The notes: a model not told the origin generated them from the letters alone. 64,000 nucleotides of DNA from Pseudomonadota bacterium (GCA_020053735.1 JAGVMP010000011.1:124001-188000); one strand, 5' to 3'. Shown: positions 39,384-50,193, numbered from the stretch's first letter. Translations and numbers: made by a program.

Positions 39384-41465
39384 TTAATATGTCCAGGTAA
39401 TTCCCATATAAGCCGTTCTTCCATCACCAGGTAAGAATAATGCGCCGTCTACCCCGTTTTGGTTTCTTGCAACACCTGTTGAAGCTGCATATTTTTGATT
39501 AGCTAAATTACGACCCTCTAAGAACCATGACCAGTGATCACTCACTTTTTGACCGGCTTTTAAGCCCCAAATAAGGTAATTATCGGCATACAGAGTTTCT
39601 GCAAAATCTACATTATAACGTTGTGGTGACCACTCAATAGTTGGACCAATGTAGAATCCCGTTAAGAAATCGTTGCCGCGATACAACAATTCAGAGCGCA
39701 ATAATGAACGTTGAATACCCGGCAGACGATTACTACCGAACGTTGCATCACCATCAAGTTTAAAGTCGTTAGTTAGCAAACTACTCCGCGATTCCAAGTT
39801 CATGGGTAGACGTGCAGTTAAACCCAGCTCTAAGCCACGGTGTATGCTTTTATCTGCGTTCACAGTTTGGCTTGCTAAAGGTGAAGCATTAGGCGCTACT
39901 TGCAATAACTCATCCTGTAAACGTGCGTAGTACAACGCAACATCCCAATCGACAAATTCACTATTGCCGCGTGTGCCAATTTCAAATGTCGTACCTTTTT
40001 GCGCCTTTAAGCTATTTGCAACACGGTTGTTCAATTCACCAAAACTGGGTGGCTCAAAGCTACGCGAAACATTGGTAAATAACTGTACATAAGGCTTTAA
40101 CTGATATAGCAAACCAAGCTTAGGGCTGGTTTGTGAATAGGTTTCATCCACGCTTTGGTCACCGCTGGCCGTAATCAATTGGTCTTTTGAGCCACGCTTG
40201 GCATACGCATATTGCAAGCCAGCAATCGCGGTTAGTTCATTGCTAATACTAAGCCTATCTTCTACAAATACTTCCATGTTGGTGGCTTTTTGGTCAAAAT
40301 CATTGATAAGCGCACCACGGCGTGCATTTACATTACGAAAGTTCTTTGCATCTGTTCTGCCATAAGTGGGATTAACACCTGCAACAAACTCATTTTTCAG
40401 GCCAAATAGCTGGCCTTGCTGTGTAAGGCGTGCGGTAATACCATAGTCATCTGACTCTTGGTCTATCACACCGAGCGTATCGGTGCCAAAAACAAATAAG
40501 TCAATAATGGGGTGAAATAAACTCTTTTTAGAATAAAAAGCACCCAGCTCTAACCTAGTAGAATCAAACAGAAATGTAGTTTTATTGGCTATACGCCAAA
40601 GATTCACGTCACGCTCGCTAATGCCCTGCGCTGCAAGCGGACCTGCCGTAATGGTCGCCTGTCTAGGATCATCTTCTAACTGTGCTTTAGTTAAATTACT
40701 CGATAACTGCGAGTCATTGTTAATATAACCAGCATAGAAACGCGTTTCGATAATGTCACTAATTTTGTAACCCACATTACCCGTTAAGCGGTCTGCGCTT
40801 TGTTGCGCGTTATCTCTAAAACTATCGCTATGAAATTTGCTTGCACTCACAAAATAATCCAGATCTCCTTCTACGCCACCCGCAGAAACGCCTAAACGAT
40901 AATAGCCATAGCTGCCACCTTCTGTGCGCACTTCAAATTGTGGTGCGGTGTAACCTGTGCGTGAAATAAAATTAATGCTGCCACCTAAATTGCTAGAGCC
41001 ATATTGTAAGGCATTAGCCCCGCGATAAATCTCAATGTAGTCAGTTGCCATTGGGTCAATTGAGGGGAAATCGAAACTACCATCTGCAAGATTTACTGTA
41101 ATGCCATCTTGCATGAGTTTAATGCCACGCCCATGAAATGTGCGTTGCAAGCCAGAGCCACGTATTGAAAGCCGCGTTTCTTCTGCACCAAAACGAGATT
41201 GCGCTAACACGCCTGTCGCCATTCCTAAACTATCCTGAAAATTACTGGTACGTCCCTCGCGCACACCATCCATATCGATTATCGTCACGCCGCCTGCGGT
41301 TTTATTAATTTCTTCACGTGCAGTTTCTATGTCGGGTTGCGTGGTAGAAACTGGCTTCGCTGCCGTTACGTTCACTTCATCTAAGTGTATGGTTTCATTA
41401 CGCTCAGCCATTGCGAGCAATGGTAGCGCAGCCAATACTGCGAGAAATACTTTCTTATACATCAT
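39384..41465 (-). CDS. TonB-dependent outer-membrane receptor
   Basis: The 693-residue protein has a signal peptide (1-20), a TonB-box-like N-terminal segment (IHLDEVNVTAAKP), a plug domain (about residues 45-165, GGVTIIDMDGVREGR, IRGSGLQRTFHGRGI, IEIYRGANALQYGSSNLGG) and a 22-strand barrel ending in the aromatic C-terminus GITWTY. Overall it resembles receptors for iron chelates, but substrate cannot be read from the sequence. Its neighbours, a BNR protein and a DUF2946-type gene, suggest a metal. Confidence 0.9.
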   Translation of the reverse strand: MMYKKVFLAVLAALPLLAMAERNETIHLDEVNVTAAKPVSTTQPDIETAREEINKTAGGVTIIDMDGVREGRTSNFQDSLGMATGVLAQSRFGAEETRLSIRGSGLQRTFHGRGIKLMQDGITVNLADGSFDFPSIDPMATDYIEIYRGANALQYGSSNLGGSINFISRTGYTAPQFEVRTEGGSYGYYRLGVSAGGVEGDLDYFVSASKFHSDSFRDNAQQSADRLTGNVGYKISDIIETRFYAGYINNDSQLSSNLTKAQLEDDPRQATITAGPLAAQGISERDVNLWRIANKTTFLFDSTRLELGAFYSKKSLFHPIIDLFVFGTDTLGVIDQESDDYGITARLTQQGQLFGLKNEFVAGVNPTYGRTDAKNFRNVNARRGALINDFDQKATNMEVFVEDRLSISNELTAIAGLQYAYAKRGSKDQLITASGDQSVDETYSQTSPKLGLLYQLKPYVQLFTNVSRSFEPPSFGELNNRVANSLKAQKGTTFEIGTRGNSEFVDWDVALYYARLQDELLQVAPNASPLASQTVNADKSIHRGLELGLTARLPMNLESRSSLLTNDFKLDGDATFGSNRLPGIQRSLLRSELLYRGNDFLTGFYIGPTIEWSPQRYNVDFAETLYADNYLIWGLKAGQKVSDHWSWFLEGRNLANQKYAASTGVARNQNGVDGALFLPGDGRTAYMGITWTY

Positions 41466-41527
41466 GCATACTCCAAAAAAAACAAATAATCAGCCGCAAA
41501 TAATATGCGGCAAAAATAGCTTAGTTT

Positions 41528-41967
41528 TTAGAGAATGCTAGGCGGTGCCTGTGCAGGCGGAGGAAGTACTGAAAAGCGTGGTAGAGCTACTTGAGAATTT
41601 AAGGCAATGCGTTGCGCTTGTGTTTCTAGAATCGCAATGATTGGCGCATGCGGTGCTTGAATCGCCCCATCAGTACTAGGGTTAGCGCAAAATGGGCATG
41701 CTGTAAATGGTGTTGAATACCTGTTGGCGCTTTACTTTCAGTTGATTGCGCGGGTAACTCAGTAGCTAATTGCTTGCCCTTGGTAGTCAGCACCTGAATG
41801 GTAATCTTAGTGCCGTTTGTGGTACATACCTCTTGCGCAAAACTGGTATTATTTGCAGCGGCTAAGGCATGCGAGATGCTGGGCGCAAACGAAGCAAATA
41901 CTATTGCAAACAATGCGACTTTATTTGCCAAACGAAATAACTTGCAGAATAATTTTTGCGACAACAT
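41528..41967 (-). pseudogene. DUF2946-type gene disrupted by a frameshift
   Basis: The start-side frame encodes a membrane segment (FAIVFASFAPSISHALA) and runs to 41626 in a sequence ending RFKHRMRQSLRF. One base out of frame, from about 41715 on, the minus strand reads TPFTACPFCANPSTDGA, then APIIAILETQAQ and PPPAQAPPSIL, ending in TAA at 41530-41528. ACPFC (codons 41687-41698) and the Pro-rich end are the conserved C-terminal features of DUF2946 proteins. A single-base deletion near 41712-41716 would explain both frames. It could also be an assembly error. Confidence 0.75.
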
Positions 41968-42024
41968 GCAATGATTTTAGCATTATTGGTTAAAATACAA
42001 AATACTAAAAATTAGGAATTAAAT

Positions 42025-42972
42025 ATGGCAGGCGGCAGTTTACTCATGTTGTTGGATGACATCACTACGATGTTAGACGACGTTTCTGTGATGACCAAAG
42101 TAGCGGCTAAAAAAACCGCTGGGGTGTTGGGCGACGATTTGGCGCTGAACGCGCAACAAGTGTCTGGCGTAGATGCCAGCCGCGAACTACCTGTGGTGTG
42201 GGCGGTAGCCAAAGGTTCGTTTGTCAACAAGCTCATTTTGGTGCCGTCTGCTTTGGCCATTAGCTATTTTATCCCGTGGTTAATTACCCCTTTACTGATG
42301 CTAGGCGGCGCGTTTTTGTGCTTTGAAGGTTTTGAAAAAATCGCCCATAAGTTTTTTTTTAAGGAAGATGACGAATCACATAGCCAAGCCATCGCACAGG
42401 CAGTAGCTGACCCAAAAATTGATATGGTCGCGCTAGAAAAAGACAAAATTAAAGGTGCGATTAGAACAGACTTTATTTTATCAGCCGAGATTATTGTGAT
42501 TGCACTGGGCACGGTGGCTACTGAAGTTTTTAGCAAACAAGTTGCAGTGGTAACTGCCATTTCGCTGATTATGACTGTTGGTGTATATGGCTTGGTGGCT
42601 GGCATCGTTAAGTTAGATGACCTTGGTTTACATCTCATGCTTAAAAAAGGTCAAAGTTTTTACAAACAGTTACTACGCAAAATCGGTGTGGGCATTTTGG
42701 CATTTGCGCCAAAGTTAATGCGCTTTTTAAGCATTGCTGGCACCGCCGCTATGTTTTTGGTGGGTGGCAGCATTATTGGGCATGGCATCCCTGCCATTCG
42801 TCATATCAGTGAAGCTTTAGTCGCTAGCGTACAAAACCTACCTACGATTGGTGGCGTGCTGAAAGTGGTTAGCCCCATGTTAGTAGATGCCATAGTAGGT
42901 TTAATCGTAGGCGCAATCTGTGTGGCAGGCTTTATGCTGGTGCAAAAAATGATGCCAAAAAAACAAACATAA
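42025..42972 (+). CDS. yedI: DUF808/YedI-family inner-membrane protein
   Basis: The 315-residue protein begins [20 protein letters not shown] and [18 protein letters not shown], the DUF808 hallmark, and has about eight membrane segments. E. coli YedI is the named homologue; its role is unknown. It is followed by ynfA after 7 bases, so they may be co-transcribed. Confidence 0.92.
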   Translation: MAGGSLLMLLDDITTMLDDVSVMTKVAAKKTAGVLGDDLALNAQQVSGVDASRELPVVWAVAKGSFVNKLILVPSALAISYFIPWLITPLLMLGGAFLCFEGFEKIAHKFFFKEDDESHSQAIAQAVADPKIDMVALEKDKIKGAIRTDFILSAEIIVIALGTVATEVFSKQVAVVTAISLIMTVGVYGLVAGIVKLDDLGLHLMLKKGQSFYKQLLRKIGVGILAFAPKLMRFLSIAGTAAMFLVGGSIIGHGIPAIRHISEALVASVQNLPTIGGVLKVVSPMLVDAIVGLIVGAICVAGFMLVQKMMPKKQT

Positions 42973-42979
42973 GCAGCGC

Positions 42980-43312
42980 ATGGAAATCGCCAGAATATTT
43001 GGGTTATTTATCGCGACCGCGATTGCAGAAATTGTTGGTTGCTATTTGCCTTACTTATGGCTCAAGCAGAATGGTTCTGTGTGGTTATTGCTACCAGCGG
43101 CATTGAGTTTATGTTTATTTGTGTGGCTACTTTCTATACACCCCACCGCAGCAGGCAGAGTTTATGCGGCTTACGGCGGCGTTTATATTGGTGTGGCCAT
43201 TTGTTGGCTGTGGTTGGTAGATGCGGTTAAGCCAACTTCGACTGATTTGATTGGTGTTACAGTATGCCTAGTGGGCGCGGCTATTATTATGCTGGGAAGC
43301 AAGACTAGCTAA
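42980..43312 (+). CDS. YnfA/UPF0060-family membrane protein
   Basis: The 110-residue protein has four hydrophobic helices and the family motifs [14 protein letters not shown] and [16 protein letters not shown]0060 members resemble small multidrug transporters, and some are proposed efflux proteins. Its substrate is unknown. Confidence 0.92.
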   Translation: MEIARIFGLFIATAIAEIVGCYLPYLWLKQNGSVWLLLPAALSLCLFVWLLSIHPTAAGRVYAAYGGVYIGVAICWLWLVDAVKPTSTDLIGVTVCLVGAAIIMLGSKTS

Positions 43313-43337
43313 GCATAGCTAAAGCCGAAAATATATT

Positions 43338-43979
43338 TTATTCATCATCGCTAAAGCGTTGTTCTAAAAATGGATCCGCTTTGTTATGGTAGCCACGCAC
43401 TTCCCAAAATCCGCGTCTATCATGCTCGTGTAGCTCAATGGCTTTGAGCCATTTTGCACCCTTCCAAGCGTAGCGTTTTGGCACCACCATGCGCACAGGG
43501 CCACCATGGTCTTTGGTTAAAGTTTGACCTAAAACGGAATGCGCAATTAGCACATCATCATCTAGCAGAGCCTCTAGCGGCAAATTGGTGGTGTAGCCAT
43601 CATAGCCGTGCATGGTGACAAATTTAGCATTGCTTAGCGGCATCGCTAGCGCCAGCACATCACGCGCCCGCACGCCTTGCCAATCCATATCGAGCTGGCT
43701 CCAACGCGTCACACAGTGAAAATCGGAAATGTCAGTAATTTGTGGGAGTGCTTTGTAAGCTGCCCAATCTAAATCTAACTCGTTTTCTACCAAGCCATAC
43801 ACGCGCAGCCGCCACTCACTGGTGCCTATCCACGGTTTAATGCCCATATCTAACACGGGAAAGTTACTCACCTGTTTTTGCCCAGCTGGCACGCGGATAT
43901 TGTCTCCAAGCTTACCTGGCGCTGCGCCCTTTTTGGCAATCGCAATCTTGCCTTCAATGAGTTTTTTCCAATCTGGCAT
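43338..43979 (-). CDS. Sulfite oxidase-like molybdopterin oxidoreductase
   Basis: The 213-residue protein is one molybdopterin-binding domain of the sulfite oxidase fold. The likely molybdenum ligand is the cysteine in FHCVTRWS; WQGVRARDVL, TMHGYDGYTTNLPL and GGPVRMVVPKRYAWKGAKW are further family motifs. No signal peptide is seen, which suggests a cytosolic enzyme, unlike MsrP/YedY. Substrate is unknown. Confidence 0.88.
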   Translation of the reverse strand: MPDWKKLIEGKIAIAKKGAAPGKLGDNIRVPAGQKQVSNFPVLDMGIKPWIGTSEWRLRVYGLVENELDLDWAAYKALPQITDISDFHCVTRWSQLDMDWQGVRARDVLALAMPLSNAKFVTMHGYDGYTTNLPLEALLDDDVLIAHSVLGQTLTKDHGGPVRMVVPKRYAWKGAKWLKAIELHEHDRRGFWEVRGYHNKADPFLEQRFSDDE

Positions 43980-43990
43980 TTCTATCCTTT

Positions 43991-44070
43991 GTCATTGCGA
44001 GCCTAAAGTTTTATTAGGCGTGGCAATCTATAATAATGTCACTGGATTGCCACGCTTCGCTCGCAATGAC
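43991..44070. repeat. Intergenic palindromic repeat A2
   Basis: GTCATTGCGAGC (43991-44002) pairs with GCTCGCAATGAC (44059-44070), and GGCGTGGCAATC (44017-44028) pairs with GGATTGCCACGC (44044-44055). It has the same block order as A1 and sits in the gap between lspA and the oxidoreductase gene. Confidence 0.85.
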
Positions 44071-44082
44071 AGATTGTTAGTT

Positions 44083-44550
44083 TTATTTTACTGGCTGTTT
44101 AAAGCTATCCCATAACAAAAGTGCGACGCCCACACAAATTGCGCTATCCGCCACATTAAATGCTGGCCAATAAAAATCATTGACGTGGAAATAAAGAAAA
44201 TCCACCACATAACCCAAGGTAACTCTATCGTACAAATTACCAATGGCGCCGCCTAATACTAAGGCCAACCCCCAACAAAAAAGTTTTTGTGTACGATATT
44301 TAATGATTAAATAAGTAATAACGACCACCGCAACCACTGAAACTGCTGTAAAAAACCACTTCTGCCAACCACCAGCATCGGCCAAAAAACTAAACGCTGC
44401 ACCCTCGTTATGAAAGCGCACTAGCTCAAAAAAAGAAGTAACTGTTTGACGGTGTCCATAGTCAAATGCTTGCTGCACCAGATGTTTAGTGTAAAGGTCT
44501 AACGCAACAATAATGGCGCTGATGCTGAACCAACGATAAATGCCAACCAT
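44083..44550 (-). CDS. lspA: Lipoprotein signal peptidase (signal peptidase II)
   Basis: LspA cleaves lipoprotein signal peptides at the inner membrane. Four membrane segments are predicted. The two catalytic aspartates are in GGAIGNLYDRVTLGYVVDF and FNVADSAICVG. The order ribF-ileS-lspA is conserved in many proteobacteria. A repeat (B1) lies between it and ileS. Confidence 0.97.
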   Translation of the reverse strand: MVGIYRWFSISAIIVALDLYTKHLVQQAFDYGHRQTVTSFFELVRFHNEGAAFSFLADAGGWQKWFFTAVSVVAVVVITYLIIKYRTQKLFCWGLALVLGGAIGNLYDRVTLGYVVDFLYFHVNDFYWPAFNVADSAICVGVALLLWDSFKQPVK

Positions 44551-44561
44551 CTTTAAACCCC

Positions 44562-44645
44562 GTCATTCCCGCGCAGGCGGGAATCCAGTTTAACTTTGGT
44601 GGCATGGTAAAAACAAAAATAGATTCCCGCCTGCGCGGGAATGAC
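44562..44645. repeat. dRS3-like inverted repeat pair B1
   Basis: A self-complementary block around ATTCCCGCGCAGGCGGGAAT (44566-44585, within 44562-44589) and its reverse copy around 44622-44645 (ending GGGAATGAC) flank about 32 bp. The pattern ATTCCC-N8-GGGAAT is that of the neisserial dRS3 repeat. It lies between lspA and ileS. Confidence 0.8.
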
Positions 44646-44658
44646 AAAAATTGAAGAA

Positions 44659-47490
44659 TTAAGCATATTTTCTCTCTTCACCTTCGCCAAATAAGTTGTT
44701 CACGCAACGCCCACAAATGGTTGGATGCCCTAAATCAGAACCAACATCAGCACGATAGTGCCAGCAACGCTCACATTTGGTGTATTTGCTAGATGAAACC
44801 GCAATTTTTTGCTCTGTATCACTGACCGCTTTATAGACTTTTGCACTGGAAGTGATGGTGACAAATCGTAAGTCATCACCCAAACTTTCCATCGCAGCAA
44901 AGACATCACCAGCCACAAAAAATTCCAGCTCAGCCTGTAACGATGAGCCGACCTGGCCAGCACTACGCAACACCTCAATTTGCTTGGCTGCATCACCACG
45001 AGCCAAAACAACAGCCTCCCAAGCCTTTATTCTATTGGCTTGCAGACCATGCGCTGGGATGTTATACCAAATACCCTCAAAAACACTCTTGTTCTTATCG
45101 CAATCCAAGGCCTGCCAAATCTCATCGGCGGTAAAGCTTAGAATAGGCGCAATTAAACGCATAAAGCTATGCGTAATGTGGTGCAAAGCACTCTGCGCGG
45201 CACGACGGGCAGGCGAGTTTTCACCACTGGTATACAGCCTATCTTTAAGAATATCGAGGTAAAAAGCACCCAAATCATCTGAGCAGAAGCTCACCAGTTT
45301 TTGCACTGCCAAGTGGAACTCGTAACGGTCATAATCCGCCAGCACTTCAGTTTGCAGTTTTTGCGTTAAGTGCAGCGCGTAACGATCAATTTCCAGCCAT
45401 TGCTCGGCTGGCAGTAAATCTTTGTTAGCATCAAAGTCTGCAATATTCGCCAGCAAAAATTTGCAGGTATTGCGAATTTTCCGGTAACTATCGGCCACGC
45501 GTTTTAAAATTTCGTCGCTAATCGTCAGCTCGCCAGAGTAATCCGTACTGGCCGCCCACAAGCGCAAAATATCTGCGCCGTAAGTATCCATCACCTTTTG
45601 CGGCGCCACCACGTTACCTTTAGATTTGCTCATTTTGTGACCACTGCCATCCACCACAAAGCCGTGTGTAAGCAAGGCGTTATAAGGCGCTCTACCATCA
45701 ATTGCGCAGCCTGTTAACAGGCTAGATTGAAACCAACCGCGATGCTGGTCTGAACCTTCTAAATACAAATCTGCAGGAAAATTAAGTTCTGGGCGACGTT
45801 TCAAAACAGCAGCATGCGTTGCGCCTGAATCAAACCAAACATCTAAGGTATAAGTGACCTTTTTATATTCAGAATTAATTGCGCCAGAATTATCAAGGCA
45901 AGCAGCACTGGTATTGGCCTGCAGGAAAGCGCTTTCATCTAGGCTAAACCATGCTTCAACCCCTGATTTTTCAACCAAAAGACAAGCAGCTTCTAATAAT
46001 TGTGCAGTTTGCGGATGAGGCTCACCAGTTTCTTTATGCACAAAAAATGGCATCGGCACGCCCCAGTTGCGTTGGCGCGACACACACCAATCGGGACGAT
46101 TTTTAATCATCGCCTCTAAGCGCGCACGACCCCAACTTGGGAAAAACTCGGTTGCATCTACCGCTTTATTGGCATGCTCACGCAAACTAACCCCAGTAGC
46201 ATCCTTCTCATTCATGCCCACGAACCATTGATGCGTAGCGCGGAAGATGACTGGCGTCTTATGACGCCAGCAATGTGGGTAGCTATGGTTCAATCGTACT
46301 GATGCCATCAGATTGCCACTTGTAGCCAAAGCTTCAATCACGACTTTATTGGCATCCCAGATGCTTATGCCTCCGACTAATGGAATACGAGAGTAAAATT
46401 TACCATCATCACCAACCGGATTATTAACAGGTAAGTTATATTGGAAACCTACTGCGTAGTCATCTAATCCATGTGCTGGTGCTGTATGAACCAGTCCTGT
46501 ACCCGCATCCAAAGTTACATGTTGGCCAAGAATGAATTGAACGTTTTTCTCAATAAATAATGGATGTTGTAGAAAAATTCCTTCTAATTTTTCTCCTAAG
46601 CAAGTGCCAACAATTGAACCATTTTTACCGTACCGCTCAAGGCATGAATCTACTAAATCCTTAGCAAGAATTAAAAACTCTGTTTCTGTCTGAACAAGCG
46701 CATAATCAATTTCCGCATTCAAACAGACCGCTTCGTTTGCAGGAAGTGTCCATGGTGTTGTTGTCCAAATAACTGCGTAAACTTTTAAATTTCCGAAAGA
46801 AAAATTAAAAGCGCGTTCAGCCTCCTCAATACCTCCCACTAAAGAGAATCCGACATCCACTGCAGGGGAGTTTTTATCTTCATATTCAACTTCAGCCTCA
46901 GCCAATGCAGAGCCGCAATCCACACACCAATGCACAGGCTTACTGCCTTGATACAAATAACCATTTTTTTGAATCTCGCCCAAAGCACGCATGATGTCGG
47001 CTTCGGTCTTAAAATCCATGGTCAGGTATGGGTTATCCCAATCGCCCAACACACCTAATCGGATAAAGTCTTTCTTTTGCTTTTCCACTTGTTCAGCCGC
47101 ATAGGCGCGGCATAGCTCACGAAACTTGGCAGGATCGATATTTTTGCCATGATTTTTCTCTACCACTAACTCAATGGGTAAACCATGGCAATCCCAACCT
47201 GGCACATAAGGCGCATCAAACCCGCTCATAGTTTTAGATTTAATGATGATATCTTTGAGAATTTTATTTACCGCGTGACCAATATGAATATCGCCATTGG
47301 CATAGGGTGGGCCGTCATGCAGAATGAATTTCCTCGCCCCTTTGCGCGCCTTACGGATTCGTTCGTAAAGCTTTTTATCTTGCCATTGTTTTAACCAAGC
47401 AGGTTCGCGCTTTGCCAAATCGCCACGCATGGGAAATGGGGTTTCGGGCTGGTTGATTTTGTATTTCAAATCTTTGGTTTCTTCGGTCAT
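44659..47490 (-). CDS. ileS: Isoleucyl-tRNA synthetase
   Basis: This class I synthetase charges tRNA-Ile and edits valine. [17 protein letters not shown] carries the HIGH motif and [12 protein letters not shown] the KMSKS motif; the editing domain lies between. The C-terminal zinc site [12 protein letters not shown] and CGRCVNN is complete. Length (943) is normal. It is flanked on both sides by dRS3-like repeats. Confidence 0.98.
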   Translation of the reverse strand: MTEETKDLKYKINQPETPFPMRGDLAKREPAWLKQWQDKKLYERIRKARKGARKFILHDGPPYANGDIHIGHAVNKILKDIIIKSKTMSGFDAPYVPGWDCHGLPIELVVEKNHGKNIDPAKFRELCRAYAAEQVEKQKKDFIRLGVLGDWDNPYLTMDFKTEADIMRALGEIQKNGYLYQGSKPVHWCVDCGSALAEAEVEYEDKNSPAVDVGFSLVGGIEEAERAFNFSFGNLKVYAVIWTTTPWTLPANEAVCLNAEIDYALVQTETEFLILAKDLVDSCLERYGKNGSIVGTCLGEKLEGIFLQHPLFIEKNVQFILGQHVTLDAGTGLVHTAPAHGLDDYAVGFQYNLPVNNPVGDDGKFYSRIPLVGGISIWDANKVVIEALATSGNLMASVRLNHSYPHCWRHKTPVIFRATHQWFVGMNEKDATGVSLREHANKAVDATEFFPSWGRARLEAMIKNRPDWCVSRQRNWGVPMPFFVHKETGEPHPQTAQLLEAACLLVEKSGVEAWFSLDESAFLQANTSAACLDNSGAINSEYKKVTYTLDVWFDSGATHAAVLKRRPELNFPADLYLEGSDQHRGWFQSSLLTGCAIDGRAPYNALLTHGFVVDGSGHKMSKSKGNVVAPQKVMDTYGADILRLWAASTDYSGELTISDEILKRVADSYRKIRNTCKFLLANIADFDANKDLLPAEQWLEIDRYALHLTQKLQTEVLADYDRYEFHLAVQKLVSFCSDDLGAFYLDILKDRLYTSGENSPARRAAQSALHHITHSFMRLIAPILSFTADEIWQALDCDKNKSVFEGIWYNIPAHGLQANRIKAWEAVVLARGDAAKQIEVLRSAGQVGSSLQAELEFFVAGDVFAAMESLGDDLRFVTITSSAKVYKAVSDTEQKIAVSSSKYTKCERCWHYRADVGSDLGHPTICGRCVNNLFGEGEERKYA

Positions 47491-47534
47491 TTAAATCTCA
47501 TAAAATCTTAAATTCTTAGTCATTCTCTTTTTTC

Positions 47535-47605
47535 GTCATTCCCGCGTAGACGGGAATCCAGTTCAGGTGGCAAATCGCCTAGATTCCCGTCTACGCTGGA
47601 ATGAC
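47535..47605. repeat. dRS3-like inverted repeat pair B2, overlapping the end of ribF
   Basis: The left block ATTCCCGCGTAGACGGGAAT (47539-47558, within 47535-47561) and the right block GATTCCCGTCTACGCTGG (within 47582-47605) flank about 20 bp. The right block contains the ribF stop codon (47591-47593) and its last codons. The core is ATTCCC-N8-GGGAAT, as in B1. Confidence 0.8.
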
Positions 47606-48508
47606 GGTGTTAAAAAAATCTCGCGCGACAACAATATCCGCCGTAATTTGCGCTTTTAAAGCGTCCAAACTGTCAAACTTTTGCTCTTCACGTATTTTAT
47701 GCAAAAACTCTACATGCACATGCTGGCCGTATAAATCCCCATCAAAATCAAGCACATGTGTTTCTAGCAACAGTTTTGGTATGTCTGCAATGCCGCCTTT
47801 AATGGTTGGACGCACGCCCAAATTAGCAATCGCGTTCAAACCCTGTAATTTTACCGCATAAACCCCTGTTAGCGCAGGCCGCTCGTGCCGCATGTGGATA
47901 TTGGCGGTAGGAAAACCCAGCTCACGTCCTCTTTTAGCGCCATGCACCACCTTGCCGCTAATACTGTAATGACGACCTAATAATTGCGTGGCCAAAGCCA
48001 AGTCACCTGCCGCCAGTGCATCGCGTACGCGGGTGCTAGAGACGCGACTGCCGTCTAATTCTACTTGCGGTAACGCGATTAAGTCGAAGCCTGCCGCTTT
48101 AAAGCTGCTGACATCACCCAAGCGCTTGGCGCCAAATCTAAAATCATGCCCAATTAATACCGTATTGGTATTGAGCTGTTCGCGCAGAATCTTTAAAAAA
48201 GCCTCAGCACTTATGGCCGCAAAACGTTTGTTAAATGCACAGATAAATACTTTTTCAATTCCTGCTGCATCAAACAACTCTAGCTTTTCGCGCAATGTTG
48301 TTAAGCGCGCTGGTGCGTTGTGTGGGGTGAAGAACTCGCGTGGATGTGGCTCAAACGTTAATACAGCAGGGATTTTACTTAGGCTGGAAGCTGCACCAAT
48401 ATTGGCTTTTAGCAGTGCTTGGTGACCTAAATGCATGCCGTCAAAATTGCCAATTGCCAGTGAAAGTGGCTCGCAAGGTTGATGTGGTAGATGGCGAAAA
48501 ACCTGCAT
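47591..48508 (-). CDS. ribF: Bifunctional riboflavin kinase / FAD synthetase
   Basis: RibF phosphorylates riboflavin to FMN and adenylates FMN to FAD. The N-terminal nucleotidyltransferase has GNFDGMHLGHQALL and ISSTRVR-like SRVSSTRVRDAL; the C-terminal kinase domain has GKVVHGAKRGRELGFPTANI. The last residues, TVIPA, and the stop codon are encoded inside repeat B2, so the natural C-terminus has been altered by the repeat. Confidence 0.97.
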   Translation of the reverse strand: MQVFRHLPHQPCEPLSLAIGNFDGMHLGHQALLKANIGAASSLSKIPAVLTFEPHPREFFTPHNAPARLTTLREKLELFDAAGIEKVFICAFNKRFAAISAEAFLKILREQLNTNTVLIGHDFRFGAKRLGDVSSFKAAGFDLIALPQVELDGSRVSSTRVRDALAAGDLALATQLLGRHYSISGKVVHGAKRGRELGFPTANIHMRHERPALTGVYAVKLQGLNAIANLGVRPTIKGGIADIPKLLLETHVLDFDGDLYGQHVHVEFLHKIREEQKFDSLDALKAQITADIVVARDFFNTVIPA

Positions 48509-48524
48509 CGCTTAACTGTTGACC

Positions 48525-50069
48525 TTAACCACTGACGCGTTTACTAAAATCGCGCGGCCTAAAACCCAACAGCCATAACATCGCAAAATACACCACAGCG
48601 CCTACCACTACCAACAGCGCTAGCCATGACAGCTTCATCAGCGTTGCCATCTGCAACCAATCGCCTGCCCGCAGGGCCAGCCAATACAAAGCGCCCGCCA
48701 TCGCTATTAATGCTGCCGTCATTTTGCTAAAAAACTTAAGCCAGCCGGTTTGCAAGTGATAAATTCCATCGCGGCGCAAATGAAAATACAGCAAACCAGC
48801 GTTGATACACGCGCCTAAGCCAATAGACAGTGCAAGACCGGCATGTTGCAAGCCCAGCACAAACACAAACAGCACATTGAGTAATTGCGTAATAATGAGG
48901 GTAAAAATGGCAATCTTAACGGGGGTTTTAACATTTTGCCGCGCATAAAACCCAGGGGCGAGCACTTTCACTAAAATCAAACCAATCAGGCCAAGACTAT
49001 AAGCGATCACCGCGCGTTCAGTCATCATGACATCAGTCGCGCTAAATTTTCCGTAATAAAACAAGCTAGTTACCAGCGGCCTTGATAGCACGGCCAAAGC
49101 CACTGCTGCCGGTGCTGCCAGCAAAAATGTGAGCCGTAAACCCCAATCAAGCAATTGGCTGTATTCCACTTCGGTTTTATTCACAAACGCTTTGGATAAA
49201 CTGGGTAATAAAATAGTCCCCAGCGCCACGCCCAGCACGCCAGTCGGAAACTCCATCAACCTATCGGCATAATACAACCAAGATACGCTACCCGTTCGCA
49301 AAAAACTGGCAAAGATATTGTTGAGCACGATGGAAATCTGCGCCACCGATACGCCAAAAATGGCAGGTCCCATCAATTTTAAAATGCGGCGTACCCCTTC
49401 ATCTTGCCAGTTCAGCTCGTAACGCGGTACTAGTCCTAATTTGTGCAAATACGGCCACTGGAACAGCAATTGCAGCACGCCCCCGACAAACACCGCCCAA
49501 GCCAATACTTGAATTGCATTGTTAAAGTATGGCGCAACAAACAAAATCGCCACAATAAACGACACATTCAACCAAACTGGCGTAAATGCGGGGATTTGGA
49601 ATTTGCTATAGGTATTCAGCACGCCACCCGCCAGCGACACCAGCGAAATAAACACAATATAAGGAAAGGTAATGCGTAATAGCTCAACAGTCAGTGCGAA
49701 TTTAGGCGCATCTTTTGCAAAACCAGGCGCAGTGATGCCCACAATTAGCGGCGCAGCCAACATACCAGCAATGGTGACCAACACTAAAAATACGCCCATT
49801 AAACTCGCCACATGGCTAATTAAGGCATGCGTTTCAGCTGGTGTGCGTTGTGATTTATACTCTGCCAGAATTGGCACGAATGCTTGGCTGAAAGCGCCCT
49901 CGGCTGACACGCGTCGCAGTAAATTGGGAATCTTAAACGCCACAAAAAATGCATCGGTGGCCAAGCCTGCGCCAAACATACGCGCAATCAAAGTGTCGCG
50001 CGCAAAGCCTAAAATGCGCGATAAAAAAGTCATGCTGCCGACACTGGCAAGGACACGGAGTAAATTCAT
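48525..50069 (-). CDS. murJ: Lipid II flippase MurJ
   Basis: MurJ flips lipid II across the inner membrane for peptidoglycan synthesis. The 514-residue protein has about 14 membrane segments and the family motifs [42 protein letters not shown] and [14 protein letters not shown]. It is divergent from rpsT, a common proteobacterial pairing, and lies upstream of ribF. Confidence 0.97.
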   Translation of the reverse strand: MNLLRVLASVGSMTFLSRILGFARDTLIARMFGAGLATDAFFVAFKIPNLLRRVSAEGAFSQAFVPILAEYKSQRTPAETHALISHVASLMGVFLVLVTIAGMLAAPLIVGITAPGFAKDAPKFALTVELLRITFPYIVFISLVSLAGGVLNTYSKFQIPAFTPVWLNVSFIVAILFVAPYFNNAIQVLAWAVFVGGVLQLLFQWPYLHKLGLVPRYELNWQDEGVRRILKLMGPAIFGVSVAQISIVLNNIFASFLRTGSVSWLYYADRLMEFPTGVLGVALGTILLPSLSKAFVNKTEVEYSQLLDWGLRLTFLLAAPAAVALAVLSRPLVTSLFYYGKFSATDVMMTERAVIAYSLGLIGLILVKVLAPGFYARQNVKTPVKIAIFTLIITQLLNVLFVFVLGLQHAGLALSIGLGACINAGLLYFHLRRDGIYHLQTGWLKFFSKMTAALIAMAGALYWLALRAGDWLQMATLMKLSWLALLVVVGAVVYFAMLWLLGFRPRDFSKRVSG

Positions 50070-50164
50070 GCCACACTTAAAATAAAATAATGGCGAGATT
50101 TTAACATGTAGCGTTGACTTTTAACGGCTAGTCTTTTTTAACCGCTTGAATTGATGATTAGTTC

Positions 50165-50193
50165 TTGCAAAATGGGTTAAAAAACACTATTAT
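50165..50193 (+). promoter_or_regulatory. Promoter of rpsT
   Basis: TTGCAA (50165-50170) and TATTAT (50188-50193) are separated by 17 bases, about 60 bases before the rpsT start. A leader of this length is usual for rpsT. Confidence 0.65.
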
